Part shown: piece by piece, positions 38,828 to 48,009 of the stretch
Numbering within the stretch: the stretch's first letter is position 1
How the letters are laid out: each line of letters opens with the position of its first letter
Source: Kluyvera genomosp. 1
Lineage (GTDB): Bacteria > Pseudomonadota > Gammaproteobacteria > Enterobacterales > Enterobacteriaceae
Direction: 5' to 3'
Length of the DNA stretch: 64,000 bases
NCBI RefSeq assembly: GCF_001266615.1
Contig: NZ_LGHZ01000037.1
Coordinates: forward strand, 1-64,000
The notes under the pieces: model-generated
The model's database searches: none
What the model saw: the letters and a program-made list of their open reading frames with translations, nothing else
Told to the model about the DNA's origin: nothing
Position numbers and translations under genes: made by a program

Positions 38828-39580
38828 CTATAATCCTTGTACGCTGGAGGTGAGCGTACCGACTATCAGCGTCCAGCCATCGCACAGAACGAACAGCATC
38901 AGCTTAAACGGCAGCGAGACGATAAGCGGCGACAGCATCATCATCCCCATTGCCATCAGGATACTGGCGACAATCAGGTCGATAACCAGGAATGGGATGT
39001 AAATCATAAAGCCAATCTGGAAAGCGGTTTTCAGCTCACTCAGCAGATAGGCCGGGGTGACAATAGTCAGATCCTGTTCGTGAGCGTCGCCTTCAATACC
39101 GGCAATGGTCATAATCTGCGCCATCGCTTTATTGTTGGTCTGCGCCAGCATGTATTTCTTCAGCGGCGCTTCGGCGTTAACCAGCGCTTGCTTCAGGGTT
39201 ATCTGGTCATTCTGGAATGGCTCTACCGCATCGGAATATACCGTCATCCACACCGGACGCATCACCAGCAGCGTCAGCGCCAGCGCAATCCCGGTGAGGA
39301 TTTTGTTGGGCGGACTTTGCTGCAGGCCGAGCGCCTGGCGCAAAATCGCCAGCACGATAATAAACCGGGTGAAGCAGGTCATCATCAGCACCATGATCGG
39401 CAGCAGGCCGAGCAGGGTCATCAGGATCAGGATTTCAATTTTTACGTTGTAGTCCTGACCCGCGCCGTTTGATGTGGCGCTAAACAGTGTGATGTCGCCG
39501 TTCGCCGCCAGCACTGGCTGGGCAAACAACAAACCGACGAGCAGCAGCAAAAAGCCACCGCGATAAAGCGTGCGGTTCAT
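38828..39580 (-). CDS. lfiP: Lateral flagellar export gate protein FliP homologue
   Basis: A 250-residue protein with a cleavable signal (residues 1-25), a short periplasmic part and FliP core helices (LILMTLLGLLPIMVLMMTCFTRFIIVLAILRQALGLQQ-type region). It forms the five-subunit ring of the gate. It follows lfiN directly with a 4-base overlap; no fliO gene lies between, unlike primary flagellar operons. Confidence 0.93.
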   Translation of the reverse strand: MNRTLYRGGFLLLLVGLLFAQPVLAANGDITLFSATSNGAGQDYNVKIEILILMTLLGLLPIMVLMMTCFTRFIIVLAILRQALGLQQSPPNKILTGIALALTLLVMRPVWMTVYSDAVEPFQNDQITLKQALVNAEAPLKKYMLAQTNNKAMAQIMTIAGIEGDAHEQDLTIVTPAYLLSELKTAFQIGFMIYIPFLVIDLIVASILMAMGMMMLSPLIVSLPFKLMLFVLCDGWTLIVGTLTSSVQGL

Positions 39581-39975
39581 CGCGTTAACTCACCCAGTTC
39601 TTTCGCGTTGAATTCGATGATACGCAGGCCGTATTTGTCATTCAGGACGACGACTTCCGCTTTACCGAACGCAATGCCGTTCACTTTGATATCCAGCGGC
39701 TCGCCGGCCATTTTGTCCAGCTCGATAACCGAGTCGCTGTTGACCGCCATCAGCTCTGCCAGTGAAATATTCACCGACGAGACTTCCAGCGTTAGCGTTA
39801 CAGGGATGCGGCTAAACAGCGCCATACGACGTACATCAGTGAGCGGCGCATTGCGCGTTTCTGGCTGTAAATCGAGGCGAATATTGCCTTCTACGGTTTC
39901 ATCCTGTGTCATATCGCTGAGATTCAGGTCGTCCAGATCCAGGGACTGGCTCAGCTCATGTTGCAAATCACTCAT
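39577..39975 (-). CDS. lfiN: Lateral flagellar C-ring protein FliN homologue
   Basis: A 132-residue protein. The C-terminal SpoA/FliN domain (about 55-130) has RIPVTLTLEVSSVNISLAELMAV and the VNGIAFGKAEVVVLNDKYGLRI end typical of FliN. Reading from 40131 would run 52 residues into lfiM coding in another frame; the ATG at 39975 overlaps lfiM by 8 bases. Part of the switch and a docking site for export cargo. Confidence 0.92.
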   Translation of the reverse strand: MSDLQHELSQSLDLDDLNLSDMTQDETVEGNIRLDLQPETRNAPLTDVRRMALFSRIPVTLTLEVSSVNISLAELMAVNSDSVIELDKMAGEPLDIKVNGIAFGKAEVVVLNDKYGLRIIEFNAKELGELTR

Positions 39976-40852
39976 ATTGCTTCTCGGTTGTTTTGTCATG
40001 GATATCGCACAAGAAAAGCTTGCTGCGATCTTCGGCAATAGCCGCTTCAAAAATCTGTTCTTTGCCGATAAATACCGGTAAGGGTTCATTAATCGCGATA
40101 GGGATAATGTCCCCTGGTTTGATATCGGCAACCTGCGCGACGGTTAAATTCAGGCTGGCAAGACGGCCATTGAGCTTCAGCGGCAGGCTGTCGAACAGGC
40201 GTTCGATTTGTCCTGGGCTTAAAGTGACGCTTTTCTCGGTGACACGATCATTGATGTCTGGCGTACGCAGCGCGGCCAGCATTTGGTCGACATGATAGTT
40301 ATCGAGCAAAATGGTAAAGCTGCCGTGGCTGTATCCTTCAAGGGTGAAGGTAATACACCATGACCACTGGTTAATAACCGTGGAGTAATCCACTTTAATA
40401 TCCAGTTCTTCCCCGAAAGTCTCTTTGCAAATAATCAGAGAAGTTAATTCCTGACCCAGTTTGCTTTTCAGTCGTTCTTCCGTTTTGGTGATCGGTAAAG
40501 AGTCATCTGGTTCGACATGGTTACTGTCTTTGCTCAAACCATAATAATCATGAAGAATATTCAACAATAAGATGCGGTCGATAACAAACGCGATATTTCC
40601 ATAAGGGGTGGAGAATATCTGGGCATTCTTATAATGCTGATCGATAGCAAACGTCATCGATTCTAACGCTGCGTTAACACGTAATTTCTTTAGAAAGTAA
40701 ATGCCAAGACGAGCATCAAGAATGTCAAAGCTATCATTCATTAGCTTAGGCAGTTTATGCCATGGGCGTCCGAGTTTACTGACGTCAAGTTTCACCAGTT
40801 CCGGAAGGTCATCCTGCTGGTGGATTCTGATTCGATGTGAAGCAGGGTACAT
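39968..40852 (-). CDS. lfiM: Lateral flagellar motor switch protein FliM homologue
   Basis: A 294-residue FliM-type protein, somewhat shorter than the usual 330. The middle CheC-like domain (about 40-200) and C-terminal SpoA domain (about 215-285, KLNGRLASLNLTVAQVADIKPGDIIPI) are present. The N-terminal LSQxEIDALL CheY-P binding motif of chemotactic FliM is absent, so this motor may not respond to CheY. First gene of the leftward unit. No sigma-54 promoter was found upstream on this strand. Confidence 0.88.
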   Translation of the reverse strand: MYPASHRIRIHQQDDLPELVKLDVSKLGRPWHKLPKLMNDSFDILDARLGIYFLKKLRVNAALESMTFAIDQHYKNAQIFSTPYGNIAFVIDRILLLNILHDYYGLSKDSNHVEPDDSLPITKTEERLKSKLGQELTSLIICKETFGEELDIKVDYSTVINQWSWCITFTLEGYSHGSFTILLDNYHVDQMLAALRTPDINDRVTEKSVTLSPGQIERLFDSLPLKLNGRLASLNLTVAQVADIKPGDIIPIAINEPLPVFIGKEQIFEAAIAEDRSKLFLCDIHDKTTEKQYE

Positions 40853-41045
40853 AATTATTCCAGTTCTTTAGTCATGGCCGGTGGAACAATAACGTGTTCG
40901 TTTCGGTGACGATAACGTGCACGAAATTTTTTACTGAAAATATTTGAGTTTTGGGAATGTTGTGACGCTTTACACCAACATCGAAGAATCTTCGGTAAAA
41001 GAAAATTCATGCACTCTTTTATTCAGACTGTGGATTAAACCTTTC

Positions 41046-41061
41046 TGGCCATTTTATTGCA
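41046..41061 (+). promoter_or_regulatory. Sigma-54 promoter ahead of lafK
   Basis: TGGCCATTTTATTGCA: GG (41047-41048) and GC (41059-41060) are separated by exactly 10 bases, with TTGCA at the -12 element. The predicted start near 41071 leaves a leader of about 300 bases before lafK. Confidence 0.6.
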
Positions 41062-41271
41062 AGTGGTAGAGAGTTATTAATCCATTATTTTTCCGCCTGC
41101 CTGTAGATTAATATATTTTGTAACTACATGATTTATATAGATTAATGTTTTAATATCCATTAAAAATGAGACAATTATTGTTCGCTGGGTATACTAGGCG
41201 TCATATTTTCACGGAAACAGAATTTCCCGTGTCGATATCAGAGTCTTTAATTTTTATTAACATTATAAAAA

Positions 41272-41306
41272 CGCCTTTAATCCTCCATGTAGAAGGTGCT
41301 TTTTTA
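41272..41306 (+). terminator. Possible attenuator in the lafK leader
   Basis: CGCCTT (41272-41277) can pair with AAGGTG (41293-41298, one G-T pair), followed by C and six T. It is a short stem but in the right orientation, downstream of the sigma-54 promoter and 62 bases before lafK. The 515 bases between lfiM and lafK otherwise hold no gene I can support. Confidence 0.35.
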
Positions 41307-41367
41307 TTACCTGGTTAATAAAGATGTAGCGTATTTTCTTTTTAGTCTTTTTTACTGGTACTCCAAA

Positions 41368-42396
41368 ATGAACATTATCATTGAACGTGAAGACCGTAAT
41401 GGTGATGGCTTTGTAGCCGTCTCCCCTGCCAGCGTGGGCGTGATCTCATTGGCCCGCCGCGTTGCTAAATATAATGTTTCAGTATTGGTTACTGGTGAAA
41501 CGGGAACCGGAAAGGAATGCGTTGCCAAATATATCCATGAGCACGCCTGTGGTAGCGACGCCCCGTATGTTGGGGTGAACTGTGCGGCTATTCCAGAAAG
41601 TATGCTGGAAGCGATTTTATTTGGTTATGAGAAAGGCGCATTTACCGGTGCGGTAGCCAGCGTAGCCGGTAAATTTGAGCAGGCAAATGGCGGAACGCTA
41701 CTATTAGATGAAATTGGCGATATGCCTTTAGCATTGCAGGCAAAACTATTACGCGTATTACAAGAGCAGGAAGTTGAGCGTTTGGGCAGTCATAAACGCA
41801 TCCCTCTAGATATCCGACTGATCGCTTCGACTAATAAAGACTTGCAGCAGGAAATTGCTGAAGGACGATTCCGTCAGGATCTGTTCTACCGTATTTCCGT
41901 GGTGCCGATTCACATCACACCGCTGCGTGAGCGCAAGCAAGATATTTTGCCTTTAGTCCAGCGTTTCATCGCCAAATACCGCTCATTCCATAAGGGCGAT
42001 GTTCGCCTGAGCGATGATGCCCGTAACGCACTGCTTGGCTATGACTGGCCGGGTAATGTGCGTGAGCTGGAGAACGTTATCCAGCGGGGCATGATCCTCG
42101 GAAACGGTGACGAAATTAAAGCCGCCGACTTTGGTCTGATTGCCCGTGTTCCTTTGCCGGAAAGCCCGGTGGTCGGCGTCATGCCGGCTTATCGTGAACA
42201 GGATGCCAGCCAGGCAATCCGCGATGTCAAGCTGCACGGTCGTCTGGCGGAATACCAGTACATTATTGACCTGTTAAAACGCCATAAAGGCAACAAATCC
42301 AAGACCGCGGAATTCTTAGGCATTACTCCGCGTGCACTGCGTTACCGCCTTGCGTCAATGCGCGATGAAGGCATTGATATCGAATGTTATTCCTGA
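41368..42396 (+). CDS. lafK: LafK, sigma-54-dependent activator of lateral flagellar genes
   Basis: A 342-residue enhancer-binding protein: AAA+ domain followed by a C-terminal Fis-type helix-turn-helix (about 300-335, KSKTAEFLGITPRALRYRL). Walker A is GETGTGKE (43-50), the sigma-54 contact loop GAFTGA (90-95) and Walker B LLLDEIGD (Asp114-Glu115). There is no N-terminal receiver domain, so activity may be set by its amount or by other proteins. The ATG at 41368 is preferred over a GTG at 41296 that lies in the attenuator-like hairpin. In Vibrio and Aeromonas lateral systems LafK is the master regulator. Confidence 0.92.
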   Translation: MNIIIEREDRNGDGFVAVSPASVGVISLARRVAKYNVSVLVTGETGTGKECVAKYIHEHACGSDAPYVGVNCAAIPESMLEAILFGYEKGAFTGAVASVAGKFEQANGGTLLLDEIGDMPLALQAKLLRVLQEQEVERLGSHKRIPLDIRLIASTNKDLQQEIAEGRFRQDLFYRISVVPIHITPLRERKQDILPLVQRFIAKYRSFHKGDVRLSDDARNALLGYDWPGNVRELENVIQRGMILGNGDEIKAADFGLIARVPLPESPVVGVMPAYREQDASQAIRDVKLHGRLAEYQYIIDLLKRHKGNKSKTAEFLGITPRALRYRLASMRDEGIDIECYS

Positions 42397-42415
42397 GGCC
42401 AGGAAGGAAGACTAA

Positions 42416-42784
42416 ATGGACAAAATAGCAGCCGCAGGTATGAACACCGCGCAACAGGCGATGCTCAACCGTATGCAGCAGACGGCCTCATTGGCCTCTG
42501 CCGGCTCGGTTAACGCCTCACAAACCATAGCACCTGCAAACAGTGCGTTTAGCGCGACGGATTCAGTCTCTTTCTCCCGCGTGTTGAATAACGCTATCGA
42601 CAATGTCGATGCGTTGCAGCACAGCGCGGGGGCAAAGCAGACCGCTATTGAGATGGGTCAGAGTGACGATTTAGCCGGCGCGATGATTGAGAGCCAGAAA
42701 GCCAGCGTGGCTTTTTCGGCCATGATGCAGGTGCGCAATAAGCTCAATAGCGCGCTGGACGAAGTGATGAATATTTCGCTGTAA
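42416..42784 (+). CDS. lfiE: Lateral flagellar FliE homologue
   Basis: A 122-residue MS-ring/rod junction protein. The helical C-terminus (GAMIESQKASVAFSAMMQVRNKLNSALDEVMNISL) is the FliE signature. AGGAAGG precedes the ATG. It lies 19 bases after lafK. Confidence 0.92.
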   Translation: MDKIAAAGMNTAQQAMLNRMQQTASLASAGSVNASQTIAPANSAFSATDSVSFSRVLNNAIDNVDALQHSAGAKQTAIEMGQSDDLAGAMIESQKASVAFSAMMQVRNKLNSALDEVMNISL

Positions 42785-42794
42785 GGTCTGTACC

Positions 42795-44486
42795 GTGTTA
42801 AACAAAATCAAAGATCGTCTCCCCGCCCTCCCGATGCCCGCTGGCGTTATCAATCCAAAGCTACTGGCCATTATTGGCGGTACGGTATTGGCGCTGGCGA
42901 TTATTGCCTCTCTGTGGAAAGGCAATCAGGGATATGTGGCGCTGTATGGCGCGCAGGAAAGCATTCCGGTGTCTCAGGTGGTTGAAGTCCTGGGCGCGGA
43001 AAATATCGCTTATCGTATCAACCCGGACAACGGCCAGGTGCTGGTGACCGAAAGCAAATTGTCGCAGGCGCGTATGGCGCTAGCGGCGAAAGGCATCACC
43101 GCAGCGACGCCGGACGGCTACGAGCTGATGGACAAAGAAGAGATGCTGGGCAGCAGTCAGTTCATCCAGAACGTGCGCTATAAGCGCAGCCTGGAAGGTG
43201 AGTTGGCAAAAAGCATCATGGCGCTAAATCCGGTAGAGCACGCGCGCGTGCACTTGGGGTTGAGCGAATCCAGCTCCTTTGTCCTGACCAACAAACCGAA
43301 CAGCAGCGCCTCCGTGGTGCTGCAGCTGCGCTACGGCAAACAGCTTGATGAGCAGCAGGTGGCATCGATTGTGCAACTGGTCTCCGGATCGGTGCCAGGG
43401 ATGAACGCCAGTAGCGTTCGCGTTGTCGATCAGACGGGAAATCTGTTATCCGACGGCGTTGCCGGGCCCGATGGCACGATGGCGGGCAAGCGTCTGGGCG
43501 AAGACGTGATGCAGCGTATCCGCGAAGATACCAACAAAAATATCTCCACTCTGCTGACCTCTTTGGTCGGTGCGGGTAATTATCGTATCAGCGTCGCGCC
43601 GGCCGTCGATTTAAGCCGCGTGGAAGAGACGCAGGAACGTCTGGGTAAAGATCCGCTGGTGAGCGATGAACAGCTGAGCCAGGAAAATACCACCAATGAA
43701 ATGGCATTTGGTATTCCGGGCTCGCTGAGTAACCGCCCGGTGAATCAGAACCCACAGGCGGCGGCTGCGCAAGCGGCGGGTGCCCCTGCAGCAAATCCAC
43801 AGGCCGCCGCGGCCGACAATGCAACCAGCGACCCGCGGGCGCTCACTAGCCGCAGCCAGTCCCAGCGTAAATATGCGTTTGACCGCGATATCCGCCATAT
43901 CCGTCACCCCGGTTACAAGCTGGAGAAACTGAACGTGGCCGTGGCGCTGAATCAAACCGCGCCTGCGCTTGCCAACATTACCCCAGAACAACTGGCCTCT
44001 ATTACCCGTTTGGTTGAAAGCGCCGCTGGCATTGATAAGCAGCGTGGCGATGCGTTAACCCTTGATGTGCTGGCATTCAGTGTCCCAGTGAATGATGGAA
44101 TTCTGCCGCAGCAGTGGTGGAAAGATCCGGATATGCAGTACTGGGGGCAAAACGGCGGCATTGGCCTGTTAGCACTGCTCACGCTGCTGTTTGGTGTCCG
44201 CCCGCTGGCACAACGCTTTGGCCGCCGTGAACGCGTGGTCAACGATGCCGACCAGCAAGAACAAGATCTGCTGACTGACGCGACGACCGAGAAGGAAGAA
44301 ACGCTGTCTGCGCTGCCGAATATCGGCTTCAACACTAATGACGACATGCTGCCACCGCAGAGTTCGGGTCTGGAAACCAAAGTGGAGTACCTCCAGGTTC
44401 TGGCCCAAAACGAAACTGAACGTGTAGCAGAAGTTCTGAAACAATGGATTAACAGCAATGACCGAAGCAACCGCAAGCAGGACTAA
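42795..44486 (+). CDS. lfiF: Lateral flagellar MS-ring protein FliF homologue
   Basis: A 563-residue membrane protein with two helices (about 22-45 and 452-470). Periplasmic ring-building motifs include YRINPDNGQVLV, ELAKSIMALNPVEHARVHLGL and a Gln/Ala/Pro-rich loop (QNPQAAAAQAAGAPAANPQ). It starts with GTG. Its C-terminus, which binds FliG, overlaps the lfiG start by 29 bases. Confidence 0.95.
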   Translation: MLNKIKDRLPALPMPAGVINPKLLAIIGGTVLALAIIASLWKGNQGYVALYGAQESIPVSQVVEVLGAENIAYRINPDNGQVLVTESKLSQARMALAAKGITAATPDGYELMDKEEMLGSSQFIQNVRYKRSLEGELAKSIMALNPVEHARVHLGLSESSSFVLTNKPNSSASVVLQLRYGKQLDEQQVASIVQLVSGSVPGMNASSVRVVDQTGNLLSDGVAGPDGTMAGKRLGEDVMQRIREDTNKNISTLLTSLVGAGNYRISVAPAVDLSRVEETQERLGKDPLVSDEQLSQENTTNEMAFGIPGSLSNRPVNQNPQAAAAQAAGAPAANPQAAAADNATSDPRALTSRSQSQRKYAFDRDIRHIRHPGYKLEKLNVAVALNQTAPALANITPEQLASITRLVESAAGIDKQRGDALTLDVLAFSVPVNDGILPQQWWKDPDMQYWGQNGGIGLLALLTLLFGVRPLAQRFGRRERVVNDADQQEQDLLTDATTEKEETLSALPNIGFNTNDDMLPPQSSGLETKVEYLQVLAQNETERVAEVLKQWINSNDRSNRKQD

Positions 44487-45483
44487 TCAATCCGGTGGCC
44501 GCAGCCGTCTGGAGCAGGCAGCGATTTTGCTGCTGAGCGTGGGCGACCAGGCCGCGGCACAGGTGATGCAGAAGCTCAACCGTGAAGAGGTGGTGCTGCT
44601 GAGTGAAACCATGGCGCGTTTACATGACGTCAAGGTGAACCAGGCGCGTCAGGCGATGAACAACTTCTTCTCCGACTACAGCGAGCAGAGCGGCATCAAC
44701 GGTGCATCGCGCTCCTATTTGCGCAGCATCCTGGAAAAAGCGCTCGGCGGCGAAATTGCCCGCAGCGTCATTAACGGAATTTATGGCGATGAAATTCGCT
44801 ATCGCATGGCCCGTCTGCAGTGGGTGGATACGCCGCAGCTGGCGGCGCTGATCGATCAAGAACATTTACAGCTTCAGGCCGTGTTCCTGGCCTTCCTGCC
44901 GCCGGATATTGCCGCCAGCGTACTGAGCGTACTGCCGGGTGAGCGCCAGGATGAAATCATCTATCGCGTTGCGCGCCTCGATGACATCAATCGCGACGTG
45001 ATTGACGAGCTGGATCGCCTGATCGATCGCGGCATCGCCGTGCTTTCCGAACATGGCTCCAAAGTGGTGGGCATTAAGCACGCCGCTAATATCGTCAACC
45101 GTATTCCGAGCAATCAGCAGGAGCTGCTGGATCAGCTGCGCGAACGTGATGAAGGCGTGGTAGATGAGCTGCAGGACGAGATGTACGAATTCTTTATCTT
45201 AAGCCGCCAGACGCCGCTCACGCTCCAGCGTCTGATGGATGAAATCCCTATTGACGAATGGGCGATTGCGCTCAAAGGCACCGAGCCGGTGCTGCGACAG
45301 GCGATTTTTGACGTGATGCCAAAGCGCCAGGTCACTCTGCTGCAAAGTACCACTACGCGTCTGGGGCCGCTGCCGGTGAGCCGTATTGAACAGGTGCGTA
45401 AAGAGATCATGCAGACCTTACGCCAGCTGGTAGAAGAAGGTGAGATTCAGGTGCAGCTGTTCGCTGAGCAGACGGTGGAATAA
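44458..45483 (+). CDS. lfiG: Lateral flagellar motor switch protein FliG homologue
   Basis: A 341-residue C-ring protein. The armadillo-like middle and C-terminal domains include LPPDIAASVLSVLPGERQDEI and GVKHAANIVNRIP-like segments. The charged torque helix is near the end (DEIPIDEWAIALKGTEPVLRQAIFDVMPKRQ). It couples to the stator and anchors on LfiF. Confidence 0.94.
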   Translation: MTEATASRTNQSGGRSRLEQAAILLLSVGDQAAAQVMQKLNREEVVLLSETMARLHDVKVNQARQAMNNFFSDYSEQSGINGASRSYLRSILEKALGGEIARSVINGIYGDEIRYRMARLQWVDTPQLAALIDQEHLQLQAVFLAFLPPDIAASVLSVLPGERQDEIIYRVARLDDINRDVIDELDRLIDRGIAVLSEHGSKVVGIKHAANIVNRIPSNQQELLDQLRERDEGVVDELQDEMYEFFILSRQTPLTLQRLMDEIPIDEWAIALKGTEPVLRQAIFDVMPKRQVTLLQSTTTRLGPLPVSRIEQVRKEIMQTLRQLVEEGEIQVQLFAEQTVE

Positions 45484-45486
45484 GCC

Positions 45487-46239
45487 ATGTTTAAGAAACG
45501 GAGTATACCGCTGGATAGGCTGACTTCTCGTCGCCAGGGCGTGGTAAAACCGCGGCTGCATAAATTTCCTCCGTTACGTAAACGCTGGGCGGCATCCCAT
45601 GAGCCGGTTGAAGACGATGCAATGGCAGCGCCGGACCCGGCTGAGTATCAAAAGCAACTGCAGGAAGGGTTTAGCGAAGGCGTAAACCAGGGCTTCGCGC
45701 AGGGGATGGAAGAAGGCAAAGAAGAAGGCTACCAGGAAGGTGCGCGCCTTGGCTTTGAAGATGGAATGCGCAAGGGGCTCGCCGAAGGCAAACAGCAGGC
45801 GCGTCAGCAGTTTCTCGACGCCGCGGAGCCATTTGAGCGCGTCACCGCGAACGTGCAGCGTTTTCTTGAAAGCTACGAGCAGCGCCGCCGTGAAGAGCTT
45901 TTGCAACTGGTGGAGAAAGTGACCCGCCAGGTGATCCGCTGTGAGCTGTCGCTACACCCAACGCAGCTGCTGGCACTGGTAGAAGAAGCGTTAACCAGCC
46001 TGCCGCAGCCGCCGGAACAGATCCGCGTATTGTTGAATAGCGAAGAGTTCCGCCGCATCAGCGAAGCCGAGCCGGAAAAAGCCCGTGAATGGGGGCTGGC
46101 GGCCGATCCTTCTCTGGAACTGGGTGAATGCCGAGTGGTGACTGACACCACCGAGATGGATGTCGGTTGCCAACATCGCCTGGACCAGTGCGTCTCGGTA
46201 CTGAAAGACAACCTGCTGCCGGAAGATATGCATGAGTAA
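45487..46239 (+). CDS. lfiH: Lateral flagellar export regulator FliH homologue
   Basis: A 250-residue cytoplasmic regulator of the LfiI ATPase. Residues about 57-100 carry the repeated Gly-x-x-x-Gly pattern (EGFSEGVNQGFAQGMEEGKE ...) typical of FliH helices, followed by the FliH C-terminal domain. It overlaps lfiI by 8 bases. Confidence 0.92.
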   Translation: MFKKRSIPLDRLTSRRQGVVKPRLHKFPPLRKRWAASHEPVEDDAMAAPDPAEYQKQLQEGFSEGVNQGFAQGMEEGKEEGYQEGARLGFEDGMRKGLAEGKQQARQQFLDAAEPFERVTANVQRFLESYEQRRREELLQLVEKVTRQVIRCELSLHPTQLLALVEEALTSLPQPPEQIRVLLNSEEFRRISEAEPEKAREWGLAADPSLELGECRVVTDTTEMDVGCQHRLDQCVSVLKDNLLPEDMHE

Positions 46240-47551
46240 TCTCGACTTCGAGCAGGCGTTGCGCTCCATCGAACAGATTGATCTGGCGCGCGTCGCCGGG
46301 CGTCTGGTGCGGGTGAACGGCATTTTGCTGGAGTGCGTGGGCTGCCGTCTGGCGATTGGCCAGCTATGTCACGTCGAAAGTATCGAACAAGAGATGATGG
46401 AAGCGCAGGTGGTGGGCTTTGACCGTGAAGTCACCTACCTAATGCCATTCAAACAGCCATCCGGGCTGATTGCCGGTGCCCGCGTTTTCCCGGCTGGGAA
46501 AAGCGAAGGCGTGATGATTGGCGATCAGTGGCTGGGGCGCGTGGTGAACGGCCTCGGCGAACCGCTTGACGACAAAGGTAAGCTTGGCGGCGACACATTA
46601 CTCCCGCAGCAGCTGCCGCAGGTGCATCCCCTTAAGCGTCAACCCGTTGAAGCACCGCTGGACGTCGGCGTGCGTGCCATTAACGGCCTGCTGACCATCG
46701 GCAAAGGCCAGCGTGTTGGTCTGATGGCCGGTAGCGGCGTGGGTAAAAGCGTGCTGCTGGGAATGATCACTCGTTACACCCAGGCCGAAGTGGTAGTGGT
46801 CGGGCTCATTGGCGAACGTGGCCGCGAAGTGAAAGAGTTTATTGAAAACTCATTGCAGGAAGCGGGGCTGGCGAAATCGGTAATTGTTGCCGCGCCAGCG
46901 GATGAATCGCCGCTGATGCGTATTAAGGCCACCGAGCTGTGCCACACCATCGCCAGCTACTACCGCGATAAAGGTAAAGACGTTCTGTTGCTGGTGGATT
47001 CGCTAACGCGTTACGCCATGGCGCAGCGTGAAATCGCGCTCTCGCTGGGCGAACCGCCAGCGACGAAAGGCTATCCACCTTCGGCGTTCAGCATGATCCC
47101 TCGGTTGGTTGAAAGCGCGGGCAACAGCGAAAGCAAAGGCTCGATGACGGCGATTTATACCGTACTGGCGGAAGGTGACGACCAGCAGGACCCGATTGTC
47201 GACTGCGCGCGTGCGGTACTTGATGGCCATATCGTGTTGTCACGCCATCTGGCGGAAGCCGGGCACTATCCGGCGATTGATATCGGCCAGTCGATCAGCC
47301 GCTGTATGAGCCAGGTGACGGCTCGCGAACACCAGCTGGCGGCGCGAACCTTAAAGCAGCTGTATGCCGAATACCAAAGTATTAAGCCGCTGATCCCACT
47401 GGGTGGCTATGTTGCGGGTGCCGATCCGCTGGCGGATAAAGCCGTGCGTCTCTCGCCGGCCATTACGCAGTTCTTACAACAGGAAGTTCAGGACGCGGCG
47501 TTGATTGATTCAACCATTAACGATCTGCGAACGTTAGCGCAAGCAGGGTAA
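46232..47551 (+). CDS. lfiI: Lateral flagellar export ATPase FliI homologue
   Basis: A 439-residue rotary-type ATPase. Walker A is AGSGVGKS (about 167-174), Walker B VLLLVDSLTRYA, and GLIGERGREVKEF carries the catalytic Glu. It unloads chaperones and helps initiate export. Fixed position between lfiH and lfiJ. Confidence 0.95.
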   Translation: MSNLDFEQALRSIEQIDLARVAGRLVRVNGILLECVGCRLAIGQLCHVESIEQEMMEAQVVGFDREVTYLMPFKQPSGLIAGARVFPAGKSEGVMIGDQWLGRVVNGLGEPLDDKGKLGGDTLLPQQLPQVHPLKRQPVEAPLDVGVRAINGLLTIGKGQRVGLMAGSGVGKSVLLGMITRYTQAEVVVVGLIGERGREVKEFIENSLQEAGLAKSVIVAAPADESPLMRIKATELCHTIASYYRDKGKDVLLLVDSLTRYAMAQREIALSLGEPPATKGYPPSAFSMIPRLVESAGNSESKGSMTAIYTVLAEGDDQQDPIVDCARAVLDGHIVLSRHLAEAGHYPAIDIGQSISRCMSQVTAREHQLAARTLKQLYAEYQSIKPLIPLGGYVAGADPLADKAVRLSPAITQFLQQEVQDAALIDSTINDLRTLAQAG

Positions 47552-47557
47552 TGCACC

Positions 47558-48004
47558 ATGAGCAAACTCATCTCTACACTCGAACAGCTTCATCTGATGC
47601 GCACCCGCGCAGTGGACGATCTCAGCCTGAAGCTGGCCTCGCAAAAGCAGGTCTGCCAGCGTTTTGAAAAGAACATTGATGCGCTGACGTCACTGGCGTC
47701 GGGTCTGGCCACGCAGACGGCCGACAATGCGGTGATGATGATCAATCAGTCAAAATATAAGCAGAATATTCAACGCGTTATTAATTGGCAGAAACAAGAA
47801 CAGGCGTTGGCCAGCCTGGAAGAGAAAAAAATCCAGGGCAACTTGCTAGCCGAAGCCAAGCGCGAGAAAAGCCTTGAGCTGGTGCTGGATGCCAAACGTA
47901 GCGACCGCCGAATGGAGATCAATCGCCGGGAGCAAAAGATGACCGATTCTGTTTCTGCCCAATGCTGGCTGCGCCAGCAGCTGGCTAGTGCACGCCAACG
48001 ATAG
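47558..48004 (+). CDS. lfiJ: Lateral flagellar export protein FliJ homologue
   Basis: A 148-residue protein, almost wholly helical coiled coil, as FliJ, the stalk of the export ATPase. Weak sequence conservation is normal; position after lfiI is the main evidence. Last core flagellar gene before the accessory genes, 5 bases ahead of the glycosyltransferase. Confidence 0.85.
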   Translation: MSKLISTLEQLHLMRTRAVDDLSLKLASQKQVCQRFEKNIDALTSLASGLATQTADNAVMMINQSKYKQNIQRVINWQKQEQALASLEEKKIQGNLLAEAKREKSLELVLDAKRSDRRMEINRREQKMTDSVSAQCWLRQQLASARQR

Positions 48005-48009
48005 ATGTT

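Noticed and set aside
41296-41367. N-terminal extension of LafK from a GTG start
   Set aside because: The GTG sits in the attenuator-like hairpin, the added residues are aromatic-rich and unlike the family, and the next ATG gives a normal N-terminus.
43740-43830. Ala/Gln/Pro-rich repeat in lfiF as a tandem repeat or insertion
   Set aside because: FliF proteins normally have a low-complexity periplasmic loop here; the frame is intact and repeat units are not regular.
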